Origin: Metridium senile
Lineage: Eukaryota > Cnidaria > Anthozoa > Actiniaria > Metridiidae
DNA length: 64,000 bases
Assembly: GCA_949775045.1 (NCBI GenBank)
Contig: OX459105.1
Span: forward strand, 3,586,556-3,650,555
Direction: 5' to 3'
In this document: positions 1 to 9,133 of the stretch, piece by piece
How the letters are laid out: the number at the start of each line of letters is the position of its first letter
Numbering within the stretch: position 1 is the first letter of the stretch
Notes under the pieces: model-generated
The model's database searches: none
What the model saw: only the letters and a program-made list of their open reading frames with translations
Told to the model about the DNA's origin: nothing
Made by a program: the position numbers and the translations under genes

Positions 1-429
1 TCCTCCGACAATCCTATCTCTAATCAGCGAGTCTTTAAGAGTTCCAAATTCACATGTAAGGGCAAGTCTTTTCAAGTCACTGACGAAATTATCAATCCTC
101 TCTCCCTCTTTCTGACTACGTTGATTAAACACTAAACGCTCATAAATAACGTTTTTTGCCCCCTGGCAAAGTTCTGAAAATTTCTTACAGACGTCAGCAA
201 AGCTTTCCAAACTTTCGCCTTCCTCGTATGTAAAATGACTGTACTCTTCTATTGCATCACTCCCAGCGCAATTTAGCAACAAATTTACCTTAATTTTGTC
301 AGATTTCTTTTCCTTCTCTGTGGCTACAAGGTATATCTCAAACCTCATTATAAACTTTCTCCAATTTTCGGCAGCTTGAGCGTCAATAATCAATGGTCCT
401 GGCTTGTTGAACGACTCCTTTTCCGCCAT
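1..429 (-). CDS. Ty3/gypsy-like retrotransposon Gag, N-terminal part (cut by window edge)
   Basis: On the minus strand an ATG at 429-427 opens a frame of 143 codons without a stop that runs off the left edge of the window. The protein has a tryptophan/phenylalanine-containing helical start (MAEKESFNKPGPLI, then ENWRKFIMRFE) and the usual late Gag block with FVSDLKRLALTCEFG followed by LKDSLIRDRIV. This layout is typical of Gag from invertebrate Ty3/gypsy elements, where Gag assembles the particle that packages element RNA. The ATG lies about 103 bases downstream of the predicted primer-binding site, as expected for an LTR element leader. The zinc knuckle, protease, RT and integrase would lie outside the window. 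No frame break is visible, so the copy may be fairly young. Domain assignment is by recalled family similarity. Confidence 0.85.
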   Translation of the reverse strand, partial: MAEKESFNKPGPLIIDAQAAENWRKFIMRFEIYLVATEKEKKSDKIKVNLLLNCAGSDAIEEYSHFTYEEGESLESFADVCKKFSELCQGAKNVIYERLVFNQRSQKEGERIDNFVSDLKRLALTCEFGTLKDSLIRDRIVGG

Positions 430-531
430 TTTGAATGATCGATAGTAGTAGTATCTTTCCACTCGTATAACTTTGTGTTACTCCGTTTCAAATGACTTCT
501 GATTCTCCGACAGCAAAGTTTGGGTCCTTTT

Positions 532-546
532 CAAGTTCTGACACCA
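532..546 (-). promoter_or_regulatory. Primer-binding site of the LTR retrotransposon
   Basis: Directly next to the LTR, the minus strand reads TGGTGTCAGAACTTG. TGG is the complement of the universal tRNA 3' CCA end, and this position immediately after an LTR ending in CA is diagnostic for a minus-strand primer-binding site. Which tRNA primes cannot be decided from the sequence alone. Confidence 0.7.
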
Positions 547-715
547 TGTAATAAGACGGTAAACTCGTTTGTTTGTTGGTTTCTTTTACTTTAACTTAGA
601 CTTCGAAGTACATGTGCCAACGATTGAACTACAAAACAACATGGCCGCCATCTGCGGGGGTCACCCTGTATAAAAGGGCTACTAAGGGGGGGTGGGACAA
701 TAAGCACGTATTACA
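547..715 (-). repeat. 5' LTR of the gypsy-like element (169 bp)
   Basis: The block begins TGTAATA and ends TATTACA, a perfect 7-bp terminal inverted repeat with the canonical TG...CA ends. On the minus strand it is followed at once by the primer-binding site and then gag. It contains a TTTTATA-type TATA motif (minus strand, around 669-675) and a GCCGCCATCT-type YY1-like motif around 643-652, both plausible for the element's own transcription. 169 bp is short for a gypsy LTR. The partner LTR is outside the window, so identity between LTRs cannot be measured. Confidence 0.75.
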
Positions 716-1873
716 ACATGCAGATAATCTTTGTACAAGATTTTAAAGGTAGCAAAACAAAACATTGTCATTGTTTCTTCGAAAACTTCCATAATTTTCC
801 ACAGAAAGATTGTGAAAAGAGAAAACCGCCATAAAAGAATTCCTGTATGTCAAAATTAACCTCAAATGAGAATTAATGTCGGTGTCTACCAAACATGCCA
901 ATTAGTCGAATGTCAATTTCAAATTTATGCAAAACAACAAAGAGAACACTTGAAGCAAAATATATGTCTTTTATTAAAATGTGTCTTGCTAGAACTTTAA
1001 CAATATATTTTTATGAAAACGTATTCATATCCCTGGAGAGTGATCATAATCAGGAAAATAGTAAATCAAAAAGGTTACATAGTTTTATATAGTACACTGT
1101 TACTTTGTCTGTTTCTGTTTTTAGCAACCGCATGAGCTCAATAATTTCTTTAACATGTTGTGTGTGAGGTTAATAAATGCATAATTCTAATACTGTAAAA
1201 ATTATTTTATTTCAAAAAATGATAATATTGTGAAAAAAATATTATGAAATATCGTTTTTACCAGACATAGGAAAGCCGAAGGTAGACAGACAAAACATTA
1301 CTGTATTCGGCTTACAAGCCTAAAACTTAGTTATTTGTTGTAACATTATCTTATATAATAATGAATATCATTATTTTAATTCATATAATTGATTATTATC
1401 ATTATTATCATTATATTGGGATCATATTTAGCGTGTTGTAGATTTGTTGTATATTTAGTTTTGTCACGTGACAACTTCAAACAATGTAAATTTCATCATT
1501 TTCTTAGTTATTTTTCGCTTGAAAAATAAATACTTTACAGACTTTTTTTTCGATAAAACATTGTCTCTATCATCATACTATCTTATAATGGTTTCAAAGT
1601 TATATGAATAACTGCCGGATAGGTGCAAACAGCTCTTTTCTAGAGTATATTTTTACACTTTTCGTCAAAGCTGAAAAATAGCAATAACTCAACCCTTTAT
1701 AAAACAACCCAATATTTGTTTCACGACTTTTTATTCAACTTAAAATACTAATAAGATAATGTGCTAAACGTGGGCAGAATATTGGTGCAGGAAACAATCT
1801 GCAAAGGAAATACGAGGCCGTAAAACTTTAGGTATATTTTATGCAAATTTTGACCGTTTTTAGGGTCAAATAC
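716..1873. other. AT-rich intergenic stretch, no gene seen
   Basis: No open frame with coding character, no RNA gene and no clear repeat boundary was found here. A 65-codon open frame at 895-1092 has no recognisable feature. Confidence 0.5.
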
Positions 1874-3060
1874 TTAAGAGGGCGTCTCAGTAAGAACGGA
1901 CCACTCGGTCTGGGATCCAAAAAACGATTTCCCTTATATTTCTACCATCGAAAGTACTATCTATCCTTATTACAAAACTGGACTTAGAATTGTTCTAAAT
2001 AAAATATTTCGGCCGCTGGGTGAATTTTCGTACATCGACCCAAAAACCGCCGAAGGACGCTGATTTTCAAGTTCGCAGAGGCCTACTTTCAAAGTCCGTT
2101 TTCTCTGCTTTTTCTTGAAATGAAAACTTATTTTTGGGGTCTAAACTATGGTTTGATGTCTCGTCTGACTAGAAAAAGCAAAATATTTCTTTAGGATGTA
2201 CAAATTACGAAAAGTTATTTAAATTTATCGAGACTACTTTATGCGTGACACGAAAAGCAAAGATTAACGGGTTTAGAAAATTGCAAATTTCTCAAAAGTG
2301 CAACCTATCCCCGATATAAAACATCATTCTATCTTGAGATGAGATGCTATTTAGTAGTTCTGTGCAATAAAATTTGTGGCACATTGCGTTTTGAAGAATT
2401 TGACGAAGCCCAAACTTGTACATTTTTACAGATATTTCCTTGCGTGACACGACTTGCCGTTGAGTCTAGACCACGTCAATCCTTATAAAAAATAAAAAAT
2501 AAAAAATAATAGCTAGAAGTTTATATTCAGGTGTTACTATCCGTCATAATTAGATATTTTAGCTCCATTAAAATTTCACCACAATAATGTTTATTTTTAA
2601 TGAACAATTTGCATAACTATATGCCGAAGTCAAGTTGTGTAACAATATTCACATTTAAACAAAGTTTTATATCTAGAAAATCCTCGTCTATATTAATCTT
2701 GAAACATGATTGTCATATTAAGTTGCATTGGATAAAACCTGGATGTTTTTTAAATATTTTATATATTTTAATTGAGTTGCTTTATGAGATTATACAATTG
2801 TGCACGATACAAATATGATTCACCATGATGCATGTTTTTTTCTCTAAATAAGCTAAGTAGCGGTGATGCCATTTTTCTTTTTCTTCTTTTTAAAAAAATA
2901 AGATAATAAAGAAAAAATGAAAGAAAAAAAATAGAAATGAGAAAATAATGGAAATGAAAAAAAAAGACGAAAAAAAACCCCGAAAATAAGCCCAAACAGG
3001 CATGAATGGTATCAAATGTATGCAAATGCACATTTAAAAAAAGTACAATATAATGTCTAT

Positions 3061-3165
3061 CCTGTGAACGGTTCAATGGGATTGAGAAGGTAGGGGGCCT
3101 TTCCCCTTCCTTCCCTATCCCCTTCCCCTCCCTTCCCCTCGCCAATCCCCTCGAACCGTTCACAG
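3061..3165. repeat. Small hairpin within the foldback element
   Basis: CCTGTGAACGGTTC at 3061-3074 is the exact inverse of GAACCGTTCACAGG at 3152-3165. Between them lies a G/C-biased stretch (repeated CCTTCC-type tracts) unlike the AT-rich surroundings. Confidence 0.6.
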
Positions 3166-3176
3166 GCTATATAGTG

Positions 3177-3565
3177 TCAATTTAATGCATCGAAAATTGA
3201 TAAGGATTGTAATTAACTATATAAAGTTTGAGATCACAATGTTTCCATAAAGTACAAATAAACGTGTTACGCCTATTTTAAAAGAATCCATGGGATTTAA
3301 CAAGAACACATATGACATAATGGTAATATGGCACACCCTGCACCTGATTTGTCTTGTATCACAGCCAAAGCCGGATTTTGATTGCATTGCTATTTGATAG
3401 CTATATACGTTAAGGTAATTGGCTACTTTTGAACGCCTTTTGGAGTTAAACAATATTTTCAAAAGTAGCCAGTCATCTTAAACATTTGTTAAACATTGTG
3501 ATTTCAAATTTTATATAGTTCATTACATAGTGTAATCCAGCTCAATTTTTGATGCATTATATTAA
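3177..3565. repeat. Nested inverted repeat (MITE-like)
   Basis: Arms around 3177-3243 and 3488-3565 are inverted copies (shared ATGCATC, ATTGA, AACTATATAAA, ATCACAATGTTT blocks). An inner hairpin TAAGGTAATTGGCTACTTTT (from 3412) pairs with 3459-3480. The structure sits in the centre of the larger foldback element and looks like an insertion into it. Terminal duplications were not resolved. Confidence 0.5.
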
Positions 3566-3852
3566 CATTATACTGCATTTGTTAACGTCCATTTGTATGG
3601 ACTGCCGTAATTAATTGTGAAACGATAATTTTTGAACATGAATTCATTAAAATCCTATTATTTCTTCTTTATATTTCTGTTTATTAAACTATAATTCTAT
3701 TTTTCAAATATTTTAGTAATACCACTAGCTTTGATACATTCATGTCTAGTTGGGCCTATTTTTTTGGTTATTTTTTTTTTTTTTTTCTATTTGTCTCATT
3801 TTTATTTCTTTTTTTTTCTCATATTCATTTATTATTTCATTTCATTTTTGCT

Positions 3853-4090
3853 ACTCGTGTTCACTCGTTGCTCATGTTTACTCGCGTTCACTCGTGTTCA
3901 CTCGTGCTCACTCGTGTTTACTCATGTTCAATCGTGTTCACTCGTGTTCACTCGTGTTTCCTCGTGTTCCGACTCGTGTTCACTGGTGTTCATTCGTGTT
4001 CACTCGTGTACACTCTTGTTTACTCGTGTTCACTCGTGTTTACTCGTGTTCACTTCTGTTTACTCGTGTTCACTCGTGTTTACTAGTGCC
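3853..4090. repeat. Degenerate ~10-bp tandem repeat (CACTCGTGTT)
   Basis: About 24 imperfect copies of a CACTCGTGTT-like decamer run head to tail. The decamer is not a multiple of three, so all three forward frames stay open across it and give overlapping Val/Phe/Ser/Cys-rich reading frames. These are artefacts of the repeat, not genes. Confidence 0.8.
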
Positions 4091-4111
4091 CTGACTCGTG
4101 TGGAGTTTTAG

Positions 4112-4311
4112 ACGACATCTCCAAATCAACAATATGCAAATATGTATTAGTCATCGACATAGTTTAATAAGATTTTGGCGAGCACGAAGAACCTGTCGCT
4201 ATCCACAGCACAGTGGACCAAGAAAGCATTGTAAGGATCGCCATGTGATCAATGTTGACATGTCAAAAGCAATGAAAGTCGATTTTCAATGTTACTGTCG
4301 ATTTGGATCAC
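4112..4311 (+). other. Possible cysteine-rich exon inside the foldback element
   Basis: A TTTTAG acceptor ends at 4111 and a CACGTGAGT donor follows 4311. Between them one frame is open for 200 bases and encodes a basic, Cys-containing segment (RRTCRYPQHSGPRKHCKDR, then about 20 residues further on FQCYCRFGSR). It would enter in phase 2 and leave in phase 1. No partner exon or family was recognised. It could be a host exon carried by the element, a decayed gene piece, or chance in an AT-rich region. Confidence 0.2.
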
Positions 4312-5965
4312 GTGAGTATTTGTTAACACCCTTTCGAATTTTTTAAGTGAAAATATTTGTATATAGTCTATGCACAAGCAGCCCAACAAGTTGATCTGAG
4401 AATCTTAAGATCCAATAAAATTAACATTTTGTTATTCTTAGAGCGCGTGGTTTGGCTTCCTATGTTGATTGGTTTGACGTATCGTCATTACATTCATTTA
4501 ACTTGACCAACTCTGTACTTCCTCTCCAGCAGCGTATTTTACAAGCTCCTGTATAACTACAAAGACTAAAATCCATTCTTTCACAAGATAGTTTTACTCA
4601 CTGCAAACTTGGTACAACTAATTGACAAAATCTAAATTTGTAAATTTCATTTCTAAAGTCATTAATAATTCATGACAAAAGTAGTCTGGCAAAGACAGCC
4701 ATGTACTGTATTTAATAAATCATTGATAATTTACAAATTATTGTATCGAAAGGCTTTATTCTCTTTAATTTTTAGATATTAATTCAGACTTTTAAAATAT
4801 TAAAAAGTTCACCGCTATTTTGCATATTTAGTATAAAACATATATCATGGTGAATCATATTTGTATCGTGCACAATTGTATAATCTCATAAAACAACTCA
4901 GTTAAAATAAATAAAATATTAAAAGATTTAAAAGCCATCCAGGTTTTATCCAACTTAATATAAGAATCATGCTTCATTGATTAATAGATGAAGATTTTCT
5001 AAATATAAAACTTAGTTTAAATGTGAATGTTGTTAGACAACTTGACTTAACTTTCACATATAACTATGCAAATGTTTCATTAAAAAAAAAAAAACATTAT
5101 TGTGGTAAAATTCAAATGGAGCTAAAATATCTAATTATAACGGATAGTAACGCCTGAATATAAACTTCTAGCTATTATTTTGTTATTTTTTATTTTTTAT
5201 AAGGATTGACGTGGTCTAGACTCAACGGCAAGTCGTGTCACGCAAGGAAATATCTGTAAAAATGTACAAGTTTGGGCTTCGTCAAATTCTTCAAAACGCA
5301 ATGTGCCACAAATTTTATTGCACAGAACTACTAAATAGCATCTCATTTCAAGATAGAATGATGTTTTATATCGGGGATAGGTTGCACTTTTGAGAAATTT
5401 GCAATTTTCTAAACCCGTTAATCTTTGCTTTTCGTGTCACGCATAAAGTAGTCTCGATAAATTTAAATAACTTTTCGTAATTTGTACATCCTAAAGAAAT
5501 ATTTTGCTTTTTCTAGTCAGACGAGACATCAAACCATAGTTTAGACCCAAAAAATAAGTTTTCATTTCAAGAAAAAGCAGAGAAAACGGACTTTGAAAGT
5601 AGGCCTCTGCGAACTTGAAAATCAGCGTCCTTCGGCGGTTTTTGGGTCGATGTACGAAAATTCACCTAGCGGCCGAAATATTTTATTTAGAACAATTCTA
5701 AGACCAGTTTTGTAATAAGGATAGATAGTACTTTCGATGGTAGAAATATAAGGGAAATCGTTTTTTGGATCCCAGACCGAGTGGTCCGTTCTTACTGAGA
5801 CGCCCTCTTAAACGGTTGTAACTTTAAGCCTTTTTAATTTAAAGCCAAAAAAATTCACCAAAGTAATAAGTTAACTAAGATGTACAATCGAGCTAAGTTT
5901 GAAGAAAATCGGTGATGTACGGTGTAGACTGGTCTGCATGGTTTTCACGCGGACTCGCTCTTAAA

Positions 5966-6586
5966 GTAGTTCCGGATACTTGCTACTGCGCATTACGCTC
6001 GCGCACATCTTGTTCAAGAAAAAAATCAAAAGTGCCATGGGCGAGAAAGCAAATTAAAGCCAAATAAGCCGTTTCTCAGTTTTTAAGCTTAGAACTACAG
6101 AATGATAAAAGGGAATCTTGAAAGCGACTAGTACCCATTCTCACTCGGCCGAAACAATAGAAATTTAGAATTTGACCGACATTTTTTGCTTATAGCGCCT
6201 TAACTAACACGGTGTCTTTATTTATGGCTGTATTTACTATTCTTACGATTTAGAATAAAAAATAAAATATTCATTGATTGGGTTTTCTGAGAGTTTTCAA
6301 ATGCTTTACACATGTAAGGGTGCGTAATTGGCGTAGAATTGTATTTCTAGAACTCACTTTTACCCATATTTGCAAATGATTTAATGATTTTTAACAGGAA
6401 ATTATAGATAAACCTTATCTAATGGTTTTCCTAACAAAATTATTGCAAATACCTACTTTTATTACAACTTATAACTCTATAACCAACACGGTGACCCCAA
6501 TCTTGTTTTGATTTAAATAACAATGATCTATAAATAACAGGTTTTATCAAAAACTTCATAGAAAAAATCCAAGTATCCGGAACTAC
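5966..6586. mobile_element. Candidate MITE with 17-bp terminal inverted repeats
   Basis: GTAGTTCCGGATACTTG at 5966-5982 is exactly inverted at 6570-6586. The right-hand part (about 6316-6586) is shared with the regions upstream of receptor copies 2 (8718-9014) and 3 (15425-15725), so it predates the gene duplications. A longer inverted match to the left end (tagttcc, cttgctactgcgcat) occurs at 13530-13567 past receptor copy 2. The true element could therefore be larger, possibly bracketing the original gene. No transposase is seen. Confidence 0.45.
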
Positions 6587-6719
6587 CTGAGCCAATAGGT
6601 AATTCAGATGGAAATTAGGAAGCAGTTCAAGTATTATTAGAGCACTAGTTGTCGATGTTGATCATAATCAATCTGCATGCGCTCTTTATGTGAACTTCTA
6701 GCCCCGAACTCTGCAAGAC

Positions 6720-8009
6720 ATGGTAACCAACTATGAAAACACCGATGTCAATTTTAGGATACTGCTTGTTTTGGGTATTCTTCTGGTGTTTTTTTCGAAA
6801 GTCAAAGCAGATAACTACTTCAATGAAAGATGGTGCAAAAACGAACAAGAGAGCGATGCTTTCTGTAAAGTTACTAATCTAAGTGCAGTATGTAGGCTGC
6901 AAAATGATACCAAGCTACCAAGTCTTTTGGATGACAGCTTGCGAAATGAGCTGTAACGATTGTAAGTGATTAGGACAACTTTCATAATAGATAAAAAAAG
7001 CCATCAAATTTTGAATTTTGAACCCAAATTTGGTTTAGTGTATGAAAATAGAGAGAAAATCCTTCCGCTCCTCCTTTCTTGATTTTCTTAGTCATCAAAA
7101 CCCTGTTTAGTCGAAGACGATATAGCGTCCCTTCGCTCCTCCTTTCTCTTAGAAATTAAGTAATTAACGACGTCATTTTGATTGGCTTAGTCATGCAAAC
7201 ATGATCGGTTTAGCCTGAGAAAATAGACGTCCTTTCCCTCATCCTGACTCCCTGAGAAAGTAACGACGTCATTTTGATTTTCATAATCAAAACTTCACAT
7301 ACATATTGTACAAGAGTTTGAGGTTTTCAAAGAATATCTTACGTTGTACCACCATTGAATTTCAGGGATTTATCTTACAACTGTCTTGAGTCGCTGCCGA
7401 ATGGATTCTTTTACGGGTTAAATGGAACTACAAGCTTGTGAGTAGCCAATGATTTGAGTGTTGGTCTATTTTGCTGTCTGACTCTAATTGAAGGAAAGAA
7501 GGAAAGAAGGAATGAAGGAAAGAAGGAAAAAAGGAAAAAATGAAAGAAGGAAAGAAAGAAAGAAAGAAAGTAGGAAAGAAGGAAAGAAGGAAAGAAGGAA
7601 AGAAAGAAAGAAGGAAAGAAGGAAAGAAGGAAAGAAGCAAAGAAGGAAAGAAGGAAAGAAGGAAAGAAAGAAAGAAGGAAAGAAGGAAAGAAGGAAAGAA
7701 GGGAGGGAGGGAGGGAAGAATGCTAATTCTTTGACTGGCTTGTTTGCTGAATGAATAAATGATTGTATGAATGGATGAATCATGAATCAATTAATGTTCA
7801 TAAATGAATCAATGAGTTAATATATTTATTAATTAGTGAGAAACTTGCTGACTGATTGAATGACTGTCGGTTAGATTGACTGGTAGCTGATGGAGTCACT
7901 CACTCACTTACTTACTTACTTATTTACTTACTTACAGATCTTTGGCGTTTAATAAAATACAAGTGCTGAGATACATAGTATTTTATGGCCTTGAAAATCT
8001 GGAAATACT
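6720..8009 (+). pseudogene. LRR-GPCR copy 1: 5' fragment, 7TM exon lost
   Basis: Exon 1 (6720 to about 6979) encodes the same signal peptide and Cys-containing N-terminus as copies 2 and 3, starting MVTNYEN. A 6-bp insertion followed by a GAA-to-TAA change gives a stop at 6954-6956 just before the splice donor. Exon 2 (7366-7437) and exon 3 (7938-8009) are intact 72-base leucine-rich-repeat exons in the same phase as the other copies (LDLSYNCLESLPNGFF; LSLAFNKIQVLRYIVF). Homology continues into intron 3 to about 8225 and then stops at a foldback element. The exon with the last ectodomain part and all seven membrane segments is missing. It is the most diverged copy and so probably the oldest duplicate. 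It cannot make a receptor; a short secreted peptide from exon 1 is formally possible. Confidence 0.8.
7487..7715. repeat. GAAGGAAA-type purine repeat, intron 2 of copy 1
   Basis: About 230 bases of almost pure purine on the plus strand are built of GAAAGAAG/GGAA units with scattered changes. The same array occurs at the same intron position in copies 2 and 3, so it predates the duplication. Long open frames of KERRKEG or SFFPSFLL type across it are repeat artefacts. Confidence 0.9.
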
Positions 8010-8232
8010 GTGAGTAATATATTTCTATACTGTGAACACTAAGTGTACAGAATTAAGTCCATTGAACATTGCATTTACCTGCTCATATTCGAAAACGTTG
8101 ACGCTGATGGCGATGCGCTTGAATATCACGAAAAGCAGTCAACACTTTCCATATATAGCTATTATGATATCAATAAAGATGATACTGACTTGCTGCGCTC
8201 CAAATGGTCATAATGTTAGCTCAATCAATCAA
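8010..8232. other. Truncated intron 3 of receptor copy 1
   Basis: After the GTGAGT donor of exon 3 the sequence follows intron 3 of copy 2 (blocks around GTACAGAATTAAGTCC, AGTCAACACTTTC and ATGATACTGACTTG) up to about 8225. It then switches abruptly to the foldback sequence. There is no gene in this stretch. Confidence 0.6.
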
Positions 8233-8663
8233 TCTAGCCTGCTTTAAGTGCGCTCAAGTACATCCCGGTCTCCAAGAGGATGTACTTGAGCGCACTTAAA
8301 GCAGGCTAGCTACCAATTGCAAATTCATAAAAGAACATTATCAACCTCGAGAAATGTCACTCAATTGTACCTACCTTGATGAATACTTCCACGAATGAAT
8401 AATATTGTGCTTCTCATCACAATTTTTTTTTAAATAAAAAGATTACGTTATGTACCGAGGAATCGATCAGTGAAAATCTACAAGCAAGCTACATAAAAAA
8501 GAATCAAATAAAATCACGTGAAATTACTATAAAAAAGTGATTTTTTTTTAAGGTCAGTATCTGAGTTGTACTTGATCCATCTGATGTGATGTTCTCACTA
8601 ATTTTCAGTGATTCGTTTCTTAAAGTGCCTATATAAACCCTGGCTGTTTGCTATTTCTATTAT
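8233..8663. mobile_element. Foldback-element copy at the duplication junction
   Basis: It begins with a 31-bp perfect hairpin arm (TAGCCTGCTTTAAGTGCGCT... at 8233 pairing back to 8310 across a 12-base loop). The following ~350 bases are an inverted copy of 14955-15345 (shared GAGGAATCGATCAGTG, GCAAGCTACATAAAAAAG and CTGGCTGTTTGCTATTTC). It replaces the missing 3' part of receptor copy 1 and lies directly before the unit holding copy 2. Confidence 0.7.
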
Positions 8664-9133
8664 GGATAATATATTGATTGAAGGAGATCAAATGTACTGA
8701 ACCAGCTCTAGAGGGTGGTTGCGTTATTGGAGTAGAATTGTGCTTCTAGAACTCATCTTTACCGATATTTGCAAATGATTCTGTGATTTTTATAACAAGA
8801 AATGTTAGATAAAACTTAGATCTATTGTTTGATATGTAGTGTGTGAGCAAAATCACCGCAAATTAATGCAAATAGCTACATTTACTACATCTTATAACTC
8901 TATAACCAATTCGGTGACCATAAGTTTTTTTCTTGGTTTTTGACTTCCCTCACAATGATTTACAAAAGACAGGATTTATAAAACATTCATTGAAAAAATC
9001 CAATCCGGAACTACCTTGAATAGCCAATATAAATTCAGATGGAAATTAGGAAGCAGCTCAAGTATTATTAGAGCACTAGTTGTTATAATCCATCTGCATG
9101 CGCTCTTTGTGTGAAACCCGAACTCTGCAAGAC

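Larger units (their letters stand above)
1874..5811. mobile_element. Long-arm foldback element flanked by TTAA
   Basis: Two inverted arms of about 950 bp face each other (about 1878-2830 and 4845-5807) around a ~2 kb centre. The outermost bases are GAGGGCGTCTCAGTAAG on the left and its complement on the right. Each end is bounded by TTAA (1874-1877 and 5808-5811), the target duplication used by piggyBac- and Kolobok-type transposons. The arms match closely over their full length with few substitutions and small indels, for example in the inner part near CATGGTGAATCATATTTG. No transposase frame is recognisable, so this is a non-autonomous foldback element. TTAA is itself a palindrome and part of the match, so the exact end is uncertain by a few bases. 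Confidence 0.75.

Noticed and set aside
3731..4111. Three overlapping Val/Phe/Thr/Cys-rich frames
   Set aside because: All three frames are open because of the degenerate decamer repeat.
7428..7790. Lys/Arg/Glu-rich and Phe/Leu/Ser-rich frames over the GAAGGAAA arrays (also at 9976-10232 and 16605-17067)
   Set aside because: They come from homopurine repeats in receptor intron 2, and real exon boundaries lie on either side.
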